Positions 1 to 10,956 of a stretch of DNA of 64,000 nt are shown here, in pieces. This stretch comes from Heterobasidion occidentale (Eukaryota; Basidiomycota; Agaricomycetes; Russulales; Bondarzewiaceae). The position numbers were made by a program, and so were the translations under genes. The notes under the pieces were generated by a model. That model was not told the origin of the DNA. It ran no database searches and saw nothing but the letters and a program-made list of their open reading frames with translations. The stretch covers positions 1,736,001-1,800,000 of the forward strand of contig JBCAQO010000007.1 of the NCBI GenBank assembly GCA_039111635.1, read 5' to 3'. Position 1 is the stretch's first letter; every line of letters begins with the position of its first letter.

Positions 1-54
1 CTTTCATGGTGCGTGCTAAGTTCGTTGAAAAGGGAGCTCTGAATTGCTCACCAG

Positions 55-1961
55 TTTCGAAGGCGCCAAGCATTGCCTGCCATAGCGGTCGGCCACATCA
101 TCATCGCAGTTATCATGGTCTTAAATGGAACGATTGGCGCCCGCTTGCATGTTCCATTTCCGGTTCTGAATCGCTCTTCTTTTGGTTTCTGGTTGAGCTA
201 CTTCAGCGTCATCAGTCGCGTGATTCTGTCTACTTTCTGGTTTGCGATCCAGTTCGTGTTTTACCATCTGCTACGGTGATGTCTTCACAAACCTTCTATT
301 GGCAGGACATATACAGGAGCGGAATGCGTTTATCAGGTACGTTGTTCGCGCGTTATTATGACTCCTGCCGCTTTCCTTTTATGCTTTATCATAGATGTTG
401 AAAGCGATATGGCCTTCGTTGGCTCACCTACATAATGACCTCGCCGATGGTGCACATATCACCACTGCTAGTGAGCATTACGCTTCATTACAGTCGATTT
501 TGATGCTCATCTGAGCCTCAGTGATGATGTGCTACTTCCTCTACTGGCTCATCCAGTTCCCCTTCATGTTGATTTCACCTCAGAAAATCCGGTGGTTGTT
601 CTTGGCGAAAGCTATCATTGTTCCTCCGACCTGGTTAGCCATGCTCATATGGGCATTCGTGAAGGTTCCATCCTCAGAAGGACTACTCACAGAACACGCA
701 AAACTGAGCGGGAGTAAGTTATCGTGGGCATGGCTTAGTGCATTGAATAGTGCGCTCGGGATTTACTCCACTCTTGCCGTCAACATACCGGATTTTACTG
801 TGCGTACGAATAATTCGTAAGTTCGTCATCAACGCAGTCACTCAATATGAATGTTTCGCAGAGATATGCGAAGAATGAGCGAGCGTAAGCTTTTTTGGTG
901 TATCGTGCTTCAGCGACTTTTCTGACAATGCTCGAAACGCAGTCAATATATCCAGATGATCATCATACCCGTCGCTTTTACGCTGTGTAGTTTCGTGGGC
1001 TTGGCGGTGACAAGTGCAGGCGTGAGCTTGTATGGTCAAGTTCTCTGGGACCCACTGCGCCTCATTGATAAGTGGGATAATCGGGCAGCGGCGTTTTTTG
1101 CTTCGTTCTCTTTTGTTCTCACCACCCTTGGCACCAACATTTCCGCAAACTCGCTCAGTGCGGGAAATGACATGGCAGCGTTGTGCCCGAAGTATATAAA
1201 TATTCGCCGTGGACAAGTCATCTGTGCATTGGTGGGAGGTTGGGCTTTATGTCCATGGGAAATACTTGCTAGGTATGTGTGAACTTATTTCGACCTCTGC
1301 AGGGAATCCGACTCAAAATTTTCTAGCGCGACTGGTTTCTTGAGTTTTATGAACGGGTATACAGTGTTTTTAGGACCTATTGCCGGCATCATGGTAACGG
1401 ATGTAAGAGCAATCATCCTCGTTTCATACAATGACTCATAAGTCTACAGTATTGGATTGTTCACCGGACTCACGTCGACGTGCCGTCTATGTATCGCCCA
1501 CATGGCCGGTATCGATACAATTACGGAGTAGTGAGTACGCTGGTCGGAACGCTGCTAACCGTCACCTGACAGCCTTTTCGGCATAGAACTGGCGCGCTCT
1601 CGCTGCCCTCGTCGTTTCCGTGCCACCAAACCTTCCTGGGCTCATTAACAGTATCAATCCAAGCATCCCAGTGGGGGGGGCGGTCTATCTTTTCGACATT
1701 GCTTATATTCTAGGCGTAAGTCCTTATCGGAAGTGGCAACATCATCGTAGTCTAACCTATTCGAACAAGTTCACCCTGGCGTCGTCAGTGTATTATGTGC
1801 TGTCAACGCTATTCCCCGCCAAGGAGACGATGCTGGACAGAGCTATTATTGAGGACGAAACCCCTGCTGATCGCGAAGGCAGCGTGAGCGTGGACGATGA
1901 CAAACAAACTGATCCAGCGGATATCAGTAAGACAGGGGTGTCCACCATACATGAGGTTTAG
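55..1961 (+). CDS. NCS1-family nucleobase/allantoin permease, 5' end outside window
   Basis: Plasma-membrane nucleobase:cation symporter-1 family (uracil, allantoin, uridine or thiamine permeases such as Fur4 and Dal4). The first visible exon starts near 55 after an acceptor. Spliced exons read through family hallmarks in order: LPAIAVGHIII, NGTIGARLHVPFPVLNRSS, then across an intron at about 252-305 TYTGAECVYQ, then AIWPSLAHLHNDL, the membrane block CYFLYWLIQFPFMLISP, RYAKNERAQYIQ, GVSLYGQVLWDP, LGTNISANSLSAGNDM, FLSFMNGYTVFLGPIAG, HVDVPSMYRPHGRYRY, NLPGLINSINPSIPVGGAVY and FPAKETMLD. About nine GT-AG introns of 40-60 bp interrupt the part seen. The acidic C-terminal tail after FPAKE is presumably cytosolic. 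Family assignment is strong. The substrate cannot be read from the sequence. The N-terminal region lies upstream of base 1. Confidence 0.9.
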
Positions 1962-2303
1962 AATTCGAGACGATAAAATCTGATCATTATGACTTGCTCT
2001 TGCTCACCGACCTATTTTCACTCATTACCAGAGGCGAAGCATACTCTGCCTTTTGTGCACTCTGGCAGTGGTACCATCGCTGCTGTTATACATTTCCAGG
2101 AGAAGTTGAACATGACAACCTATACGAAAGGCCAATGGTACAAACACCTCGATGAATCAAATCGAGATGCTGGTGCTACCAGGATATATGTAAAAATGTA
2201 CAAGGAAGAATGGTCGCCCCAGGGCGAGAAACGACCTGCGCCAGAACGATAAGAGTTCACAGGGCTATGATATCAAGTGCCAAGTGTTCATCTGATACTT
2301 AGC
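1962..2303. other. Convergent intergenic region
   Basis: This lies between the stop of the permease (+) and the stop of the membrane-protein gene (-), so it holds the two 3' UTRs. A short plus-strand open frame at 1989-2252 has no family features and is treated as chance. No terminator or RNA gene was recognised. Confidence 0.5.
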
Positions 2304-4489
2304 TCACACGATGCTACCATGTTTTTCTGACGCGCTAGCAAACGACGCCAAGTCTGAAAGGAGAATGGGAACAGTGAACCTATTGACGGGTGTCTCACGT
2401 TCTTCCTTCCATTCCTTGCTAGTGCTGTGAGTGAAGACCTGTGGGTCGAAATCAGAACGAGCCATCGTCTTTTCGACGTCGACTATGATGCAAGTCAATC
2501 ATCGCAAACTAAAAGAGGGCAAGCCAAGTCTCACGATATTGTTTCAAGCCATGCTCGAAGTGCAGCTGATTGATGATGCCGAAGACGATGCTGAGAATCA
2601 TGACGACGAAAGACGAGACTGTCATGCACCCGAAGAATGGCCAGTCGACGAATGTGAAACGGTAGACCCTAGAGTAGAACATGATGGCCCAGCACGATAT
2701 GAATATGAACCCGACGGCTGAAAAGGCAAACATGAAGCGTTTCTTCTCGCGGCGGACGGAGTACCAGCCCTACAATCTGGGATCAGTATGGATAATGTCA
2801 AGGTGTCATTTGACGCGTACCATCGTGATCCATGGTAAGAGCAACTGCCAAAATGATCGTGAGCATCGTCCACTGCCAAGTCAAGGAGATACATACGACA
2901 GTCGTAGTAGTGAACAATGCGATGTAAATATTCGTGTGCGCGGAAATTTCCTTGATGGCACTGTTCAGGAGTTGATCGACCCAGAGGCTCATGGCGACAA
3001 TGAGGAAAAAGACAGAGAGCTGCAGGGAAACAAGGCTAGCCAAGTAATACTACAAAGTGAATTGAATTAGAGATGATACCCCACAATGAAAGTGAACGTA
3101 CTCTGTACACCCGTATGATGGTCGTGGGTGGACCTACCCGCTTGAATGTCTGCGCATTGTACACCTACATCCATAATGGAGTGAGCATTCCTATGTGGAT
3201 GAAGGAAGGAGGTAAAACCTTGAGTAACCTCCAAGACAGGAAGAGTGAGAACGCTAGAGCTGTGCAGTGCAACACAAGGTCAGGAATCTGAAAACTAATC
3301 AGAACTTGATTCTGTTCGGGTGAAATCAGAATCGAGATACCTGGAATGACATTCGCATCCTGAAATATGGCGAGAATACATCAAGGTGGCACGGAGTATC
3401 CTGCTGTTCGATGAGATGGTGAATGCGATCTTCGATGTTCCCTGTGCGCCAGAGGGTATAGGCTGACCACCCTGTCCCGAGGAACCGAGCACAGAGCAGC
3501 GCTAATCTGAGCGAGGATCAGACGACACTCTGGCTCAGACTGTTAGTACTTACAAGTGGGGGACAGATTCTCGGAGAATCTAGCACAATCGGTGTTGGGA
3601 ATCTGAGTGGGCCTTGAGTTTGTGGAATATACTCACTGCAAAGACGGAGAGCCCAAACAACCAGAACTGAGAAGCGATCAGAGCTAGTACTTCTCTTCTA
3701 AACTCCTGTAGTCTATATGACAGATGAGATGACATGTCCTATCATTCGGGTGTATATTTGCGACTGACTTTTGATCGGGATACAGAAGGGTTCGGATGCA
3801 TTGTGGGCTCAACGTAACGGCATTGGTGGAGTTACGGACTTCCGACACCCGGACATTCACTCCGTTAGAATCATGAACACTTTGTATCACGATATCATTG
3901 GCGGGAATGCCTTGCGGAGAGATCCATCTATCCCAGGTCTGAGAAAGATTATCGTCATCATGTTGTTCAAGAGGATAAAAGTCAAACGTACAGTCTGCGA
4001 GGGAAGGCGACCGTCGTACTCCTTTCGACACAACATTAGCAAGAATCAATGGATGATATCATGATATTTGCCACCTCGCGTTTGAAACCGTACGGGATGG
4101 ATACATTCATCTGGCCACTCGTATAGTACGGTACACAGGCGTTTTCCAACATAGGGCTATCATTGCACAAGGCCAGGCTGTATTGACCATGACGTCCGGT
4201 GTATTGGACAAAGAGGCTCTTGTTGAGGTGGCCATGATCGACGACATTGGATACAAGCCCTCTCCACTCGTCGTCCAGAGAGAAAAGGAAGGATTGTGTA
4301 ATACTTTGAGCAAAGCAGAAGATGAACGAGAGAATAAAAAACGCCTGCGTGAAACGATTCAGGGAAATTCTCAGATACTGTCGAGACGACGTGAACACTC
4401 GTTAGATGGCTTCCGGCTGTAACGTAACATTTCGGACTCACCACAGACTTGGCCCAGATCCAAAACTTATCAGCAAGAGTCAACATCAT
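2304..4489 (-). CDS. Uncharacterised basidiomycete multi-pass membrane protein
   Basis: Function unknown. A minus-strand gene can be assembled from about ten exons, starting MMLTLADKFWIWAKS at 4489. A first hydrophobic segment, AFFILSFIFCFAQSI, is followed by an extracellular-type stretch rich in Cys, Asn and Tyr (QYSLALCNDSPMLENACV). Four or five further membrane helices follow: VLALIASQFWLFGLSVFA, HCTALAFSLFLSW, LASLVSLQLSVFFLIVAMSL, TMLTIILAVALTM and FAFSAVGFIFISCWAIMFYS. The C-terminus is short and acidic and ends at 2304. Introns have good GT-AG ends, for example a 67-bp intron near 4026-4092 with a TGCTAAT branch point. I recall similar architecture in other mushroom-forming fungi as hypothetical proteins, but cannot name a Pfam family. 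Exon edges are inferred by hand and some may be off by a few codons. Confidence 0.7.
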
Positions 4490-5538
4490 GCAGTCGGAAT
4501 AAAAGAAAGGACAGCCCAGCTGGATAGCGGAAGGAAAAAGAGAGGGTACCCTTGCGCTGGCGGTGGGAGACGCGAGGGAAGGGGGTAGAGGGGGTGAGGC
4601 CGCCTCACGTTATAAAGGGACATCCAGGAAGGGTTCCATGACGGAAGGCGTGAGTACAAAGCGCTGGGCTTTCTCCCCATTGGCCTGAGACATCAAATCG
4701 GCTTGCGCCATTGAGAAGGAGAAGAAAGACTGTTTTCGGATCGAGCCGCGCTAATGCGCTCCCACCCATTTCTCACCACACTCATCAGCGTTTCATCTCG
4801 TATGAGTCGCGCCTCACCGACTATCCTTGCTCCAGATATGGTGAGGCCCGGGACACAGAGGACGACATTCAAGCTAGGTCACCATTCTTCACAAGTATAG
4901 CTGGCGCACAGGGCATGGGGCCATGGACAAACGCAAGTACTTAAGCGCGCGGCAAGAGCGCTGAGCGTGTAACCTGTAACGTTGGTGACAGGAATCTGTT
5001 TGGATCCGCGGAGAAATCTGTATATTGAGTTGGGGCCACCTGTGCACTCACTCACTTACTTACCGAGAACGCCGTCAATGACGTTGATGGTAGAACGGGA
5101 AAAGCATGACCTGCTGGACATTCGAGGTCGTCCGTGGGCTGTGCCTCATATTAGCAACATCCTATCATGACATTTCATTACGTGGCAGGTATAAAGGACT
5201 ACAGCATCGAGGTCACAGACTTTATGGCAACCTATGCAAATCATCTCGGTATCGAGGGTGAGACCAGTTCCCGTATGTTCGCTGCTCATGACTGTGGCCA
5301 CTGGCCACACGGTGCCCCGCTGAATGGCGGGGGATGGGCGGTGGAGATTGATGCGCGGACTGCGCACATATTACTCATTCAGCATTGAGACGCTGTATCT
5401 TTCGTGTAGAGCAGGTGTCATCGGTTACATAGGCATAAAACAAGTGAGCTGTCAGGTTCCACACCCCCTTGAGAAGGTCATTGCATCTGTATTACGCTAG
5501 CCGTCGTCCGCACATCAACGATCAACGTCATACGACCA
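4490..5538. other. Unresolved inter-gene region with gene-like splice signals
   Basis: About 1 kb between two minus-strand genes. It includes the promoter of the membrane-protein gene. On the minus strand a strong donor (GTAAGTAAGTGAG near 5060) and acceptors allow a short tail ending VTGYTLSALAARLKLYL with a stop near 4895. On the plus strand three neighbouring short frames (4711-4944, 4982-5170, 5167-5388) are linked by possible introns. Neither reading gave a family I recognise. It could be a small orphan gene, a decayed gene, or chance. Confidence 0.3.
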
Positions 5539-7560
5539 TCATGAAGACCCAGGGAGGTCGAACCCAGCGACGTGAAGGACTGTTGCAAACTGTTTTACGC
5601 GACAGTTATAGAAGGACAAGCGAGTCATGCTTCAGAATGATGAGTGAGAGTGTGCAGCTTGAAGGACGCACCTGGACCTTCGCGATACTCTTGATCTGCT
5701 CGAAATCATAACCTTCGCGGTCGCTGAGATCGCCTGTAGAAAGAATTATAAGATACACAACGTGGACAGAAGACAAAGAACGCACCGCTGTTGTGGTACA
5801 TAGGATCGGCAATCGGCCCCGCACGTTCGAAGACTTGCGTCGCGGGGAAGCCCTGAAAGTGGAAAGACTATGGCGTGTATGAGTTCCTCAATGAGGATGC
5901 TAAATGCTGCCCTTCTGCGTACCTGGTGATCACTGCAACACGCCTGTTTCGATAAAATACAAAGGATTAGCACTCGTTACATGAAAAGAAGAGAGGGGTA
6001 GGGCGGACATACAGGCGTGAAGCCGACGCGGAGCTCCGGGCTATAGATAGCGGAGAGGTTCGCAACGAGCTGGGTCACTTCTGCGGTACCAATCCTGCAT
6101 GAATGCGCGCGGGACGGAGATTGCGTCGGTAAGCACATTTGAGGGCCACGAAGAGAATCAGCTCACTTGTCTGGGAGGCCGAGCTGCAGAGGCTCACCGG
6201 GGGCACGGTAGGCGGTCATGTCGGCTTGGACCATGAGCGTGAGGTTCTTGTCTTCGGCGCGGAGGTCCTCTGCCGATACATAAGTTGATAAGGCGGCAGC
6301 AGTCGAACAGGTGAGAAGGCGCGCCACGTACGTGCGTAATATCGTGAACCGTACAGACCCTGCTCCTCGCCTGCGAACGCGACGAGTTCAACGTTGGAGC
6401 GGAATGTGACACCAGTGCGCTGAATGGTTCGCGCAATGGATAAGAGGCCAGTGATGCCGGAGCCGTCATCGTCGCCGCCCGGAGCGCGGGTCGAGCCAAA
6501 GGAACCGCGCGAGTCATAGTGCCCGCTGATAAGCACGGTTGCAGTGGTATTGATCGTCGAGGGATAGCGACTGCGTGACAGAGGTGAGGTGAGTCTGGGA
6601 TAGGAGTAGAGACGAAAGAGCGCACCAGATAACGTTAGGCGCAAAGCCAGACAAGAAAGTACGGAGCTCGCATGCAGCCCCGGTCTCTTCGAACCTATGC
6701 TGCAGCCAAGACGCAGCAACGCGGGCACCGGAAGAGAAGGAATGGCGTGAGAGGATGCCCGAGGTGGAATCCTCGCCGGTGAGCCAGCGTATATCGTTGC
6801 GCATCTGGGGGACGGAGATGTTGGAAACGACCTTGGCGACGAGTGGGTTGAATTTGAGGTCTGAGAGGATGGTGCGAACGCGATCCACGGAAGGAGTGGG
6901 GACGGGAAGGAGGGGGAGCGGCGTGGAGGGGAGAGCGTAGGGGCGCCAGTAGGGGGGAATGACAAGGGAGAGGCGGTAGGCATTGGCAGGGGAGAGGGCG
7001 AGCAAGGCGAATGTCGGGGTGGTGTGGAGAACATGGTGGTAGTTTCCCACTTGTGAGGGAGCAGAAAGTGGTTCTTGGGCGGGGGCAAGTGAAGCGTCGA
7101 ACAGGGTGAGATCATCAAGAGAGGCGATAAGGGCGTGGATTTGCTCGAAGGACGCAGCCGGCTGGAGATGCGATTCGAGCGCGGCTTGCTGCACCCATAC
7201 TAGCTGCGCGTTAGGAGGATATGACGGGGCATCGAAGGTCGCGATCGGCGGCGAGAGAGCGCTATCAGCGTAGCACGAGAGCGGAGGGAGGAAGACACTA
7301 TGGTCGCCGTATGTCCCGTAATAATTTGTAGCGAGACAGTTGTTGGCGGCAATGTCGCGGTGGTCGTGCGGGTAGATTGCCAGCAGGGCGAGTGCGCTGC
7401 CTAGCTGGGCGAACGACGGTGACATGTCGCTGCTGCAGTCGTTCTCGTCCTTCTCTCGACGATAACTGCTTTCCGACGCGCACGTGATTTGCTGCACCTG
7501 ATCGCGTCTCGTCGCGTTCGTCTCAGTCACGGCCAGCTCAGGCATCCATTGAATATTCAA
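5539..7560 (-). CDS. M28-family zinc aminopeptidase
   Basis: Metallopeptidase of the M28 (leucine aminopeptidase-like) family, which removes N-terminal residues from peptides using two zinc ions. Exons joined across about six short introns give a variable N-terminal half and then the catalytic core. The visible zinc-ligand motifs are GHYDSRG (His), GGDDDGSG (bridging Asp) and FAGEEQGLYGS (catalytic Glu plus zinc-binding Glu). Further on are MVQADMTAY (Asp) and DPMYHNSGDLSDREGY (His), completing the set. The protein ends VAGFDLPGSS at 5539. The start is uncertain. The frame is open to an ATG at 7560, only 8 bp from the neighbouring divergent gene, while an internal Met near 7425 begins a weakly hydrophobic stretch (LGSALALLAI) that could be a secretion signal. 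Most fungal relatives are secreted or vacuolar, so the internal start is plausible. Confidence 0.88.
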
Positions 7561-7568
7561 GACTCACG

Positions 7569-10500
7569 ATGGGTGTTGCGGGGCTGTGGGACGTGAGTCA
7601 AATTCCATTCTCCAGACATCTTTATTCGCCTGCAACTCGCTCCTCAGGTCCTTCGTCCAGCTGCAGAGACACGCTCTCTAACACACCTCGCCGTCGTGGA
7701 CGGTTTTGAGGCGAATCCATCAGGCGTTCGCGGCCTACGCATTGGCATCGATGCCTCTATCTGGTTTTTCCACGCTGCGTACGGCCGTGAAGGTGAGAAT
7801 CCGGAGCTCCGAACGCTCTTCTTCAGGTGCACGCGCCTCATGAGCTCTCCCTTCTTGCCATTGTTCGTTTTTGATGGGCCCAAGCGGCCGAATGTGAAAA
7901 GAGGAAAGCGAATTAGCGGAAATCAGCACTGGCTGACGAACGGCATGAAGAATATCATTGAAGCTTTTGGGTTCGAGTGGAGAATGGTGAGCTTGTCGTG
8001 TCTGCTTTTATTGTGGTCTGTTTCACATGCCGTTTCGTGGCAACCTCTCATTTTGAGGAATAACAAGCTTTCATTCAGTCTTTCTCTCTTGTGTATCCTG
8101 TCGTATAGTGCTAACTGCTGTCTCTAGGCCCCAGGAGAAGCTGAAGCTGAGCTTGCATACATGAACAGCATCGGCATCATAGACGCTATCCTCTCCGACG
8201 ATGTTGACAACTTCCTCTTCGGCGCGATTACGGTTATTCGAAAGTCTGTCCCTGATTCAAAGGCAATTTCGCATCTACTGTCGAACTAACCGTACCGTTC
8301 TTTCTACAGCCCAAGTTCCACGCTCACTGGCAACCGCGCACACAGCAACAAGAACGCAGACGGACGCGAAGACGGGAATCACTCCGCCGTATACACCGCT
8401 CGCGCGATCCGTGAGCACCCCGCCATCAAGCTCACCCGCGGTGGGCTCATCCTCATCGGCCTCCTCAGTGGAGGAGATTATCACCAAGCGGGTCTCCCAC
8501 GCTGCGGCACCAGCATCGCGCATGGGCTGGCCAAGTGTGGATTCGGCGACCAGCTACTCGAGGCGGCGCGCACGCTCCCACGGTCCGCGCTTGAGGAATT
8601 TCTCGTGAAGTGGCGTGAGGCCGTCCGCGCTGAGTTGCGCACAAATGCACGCGGCCATCTCGGGAAGCGGCAGCCGGCGCTATCGAAGGCGGTGCCAGAG
8701 GATTTCCCGGACGTCGATGTGCTGCTGTCCTATACGAACCCGATCACGAGCGAGACAGATGCAGGGGCACGACGGACGCATGTGCGGCCGACATGGGCGC
8801 GCGAGCCGGATTTAGGGAAAATCGCGCATTTGTGCGAGGTGCACTTTGAGTGGGGTATAAAAGAGGTGATCGTGAAGCGGTTCAGGACCGTATTGTGGCC
8901 AAGTGCGGTGCTTCGGATACTGAGGCGCGCTGTACTGGAGAAGGACGAGAAGGAGGGCGGGGACGAGATGCCGAGAACGCCGAGGAAGAAGGGGAAAGAG
9001 CCCGTAGTGGGGACGCCGTCGAAAATGCTCGCAAGGCATCTTTCATCCCTGCAATTGGAAAAATCTACTGGGGATGACGACGACGAGGAGGACGATGGGA
9101 AGAAATTGATTGTCAAGATTCACTCTTCGCGCACCCATGCATCCACCGATGGTATACTCGAATATCGACTTGAGATCGCGCCGGAACAGCTCGTGTGTAT
9201 GTCCGAGGCCGGCATTCAGGGGATTCGGAGGGCTGCCGATACGACTTACGATGTGGAGCGGTCAGAGCCCGAGTCAGATGGAGACGGTGAAGAGGGCGAT
9301 GAGAAGAGGAAGAAATCCAAGTCTGCACCGGTGGACCCCAATACTCATCTCAGAATGTGGCTGCCGGCGTGCATGATCGTGATCGTCAGGCCGGATCTGG
9401 TTGATCAGTTTGAAACTCTCGAGGAGAAGAAGCGAGCAAAGAGGGCGCACAAGGGCACACGTGCTGTTGCAAGGTCTAAAGGCGGGGCAAGTGGATCGAA
9501 GGCAAGCCGGGGTGGCAAGCAGCGTGCTCGCCTTCCTCCCGTTGAAAGTGATGGAGGAGAAACTTTCGATCTGGACGCAGAGATAGCATCGGGTGACTCC
9601 GAAGATGGCGCTCCTGCCGTGGTGAAGAAGACCACAACTAAGGCAACTCTCAATCCTGACGAGCATTTCACCATCAAGGATCTGCCTCGCGTTCGGAATA
9701 GGGCGAGCAAACTTGGAACTTGGGTCCCCGGCACACCTACGGCATCTGCACCGTCCAGCCCAACGAAAGGCAAAGGCAAAATAAGTGCTATGGTACGAGT
9801 AAATTTTGAATTTTTTCCACTTGCAGAGCTCGATCCTGACCTTGTTCTTGTTGATGCATTTGCACAAAGCCTTACCATGGTAGCGCCATTATATCTCTCT
9901 TAGAAGCTGGAAAGGATCGCCCGCGTAGACCCTTGACCTACAGAGAGCCATCGCCACCAGCCACCTCATCTATCATCAGACCTTTCCCCATGGCTTTCGA
10001 AGAGGAGGAAGAGTCCAGCTCTGGTGACTCCGACTCCGACATGCTACCTCTCCTGCTCCAACCACACACCTCTATAACACGTCAGCCACCACAACCCCGT
10101 CGACGCCAGGGCCATTCCCGGCCCTCGGACTCTGACTGCGTTGACCGTTTCACGAAGTCTCCTAGAAAGCATGCTAAGCATACATCACCCCACAAACTTG
10201 ATCCCCATCGTGGCCGGACGTCAGGAACCTTGCCAATGGTCACAACAAAAGCGACACCCACCAGCAGACGGTCCATCTCTCCGGCACTATCTTCTTGCAG
10301 AAGCCACCACCCCATTCCGCGTTCTCCTTCCCGTGCGCTTGCACATTCATTTCCAAGGGCAGATACAATCGTACACTATGCGGCGACCACGAGCGACACT
10401 ATTATCGAGGTATCAAGCGACAGCGATTCAGAGAACCGCTTCGCTTCGCCTCCTCGACCTCAACCGGCAACAAGAATGGGCGGCGCGAATGTGACCGTCT

Positions 10501-10592
10501 TTGAAATATCGAGTAGCGACTCTGATTCTACCGTGCCTCTACCGAAGACACGTAGTCCCTTTCTCCCCTCTTGGCTGCGCGAAGGAGGATGA
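7569..10592 (+). CDS. GEN1: XPG/GEN1-type structure-specific nuclease (PIN-like fold)
   Basis: Predicted 5'-flap/Holliday-junction nuclease of the Rad2/XPG superfamily, nuclear, acting in recombination repair. The start MGVAGLWD is the conserved N-terminus, where Gly2 packs in the active site, and is followed at once by an intron. The XPG-N part has GLRIGIDASIWFFHA (catalytic Asp) and LPLFVFDGPKRPNVKRGKR. The XPG-I part has APGEAEAELAYMNSIG and AILSDDVDNFLFGA (acidic catalytic residues). LIGLLSGGDYHQAGL is the helix-hairpin-helix entry. After that comes a chromodomain-like middle region and a long charged tail. The last exons are ambiguous. One open frame runs to 9903, but splicing near 9784-9903 would join the Ser/Asp-rich frame that ends at 10592 and contains IIEVSSDSDSEN and VFEISSSDSDS. 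The GEN1 symbol reflects the family; Yen1-like roles are inferred. Confidence 0.85.
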
Positions 10593-10956
10593 AAATTAGA
10601 GATGCGTCATGACACCAGCTGCGACAACACCATCTAACATTGCTTTCAAAGTCACCCCAATTTGAATTTGAAACTATGTATACTTTGTTGATAAATAACA
10701 TCTTGTTTGGAGTTACATTCAGGTCTCAAAACGCCAGTGTCAGAGTTCAAGCGCTCAAGAGGTCATACGATGTCAGCGTAAGACACCGTAGTGGAGAATA
10801 AAGTTAATAAAAAGGGATAGAGAACAACGTTACACCAACAAATATCCTGGATACAGCAGGAGTTCACGGAATGCATTGTCACATCTCGTACACTTCAGCA
10901 ATAACCGTCCATTGCTTGATTGCATATGTCCCCGCAACTCTCTGTTCCCTAGAAGA
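10593..10956. other. Convergent intergenic region
   Basis: This lies between the 3' end of the GEN1-like gene and the stop of TSC2. It is AT-rich with AATAAA-like stretches around 10795-10815 that could serve as poly(A) signals. No gene was seen. Confidence 0.45.

Noticed and set aside
6..401. 131-codon plus-strand frame at the window start
   Set aside because: It is an out-of-frame shadow of the NCS1 permease exons.
8730..9867. Minus-strand frames inside the GEN1-like gene
   Set aside because: Antisense shadows of a GC-rich coding exon; the plus strand carries XPG motifs.
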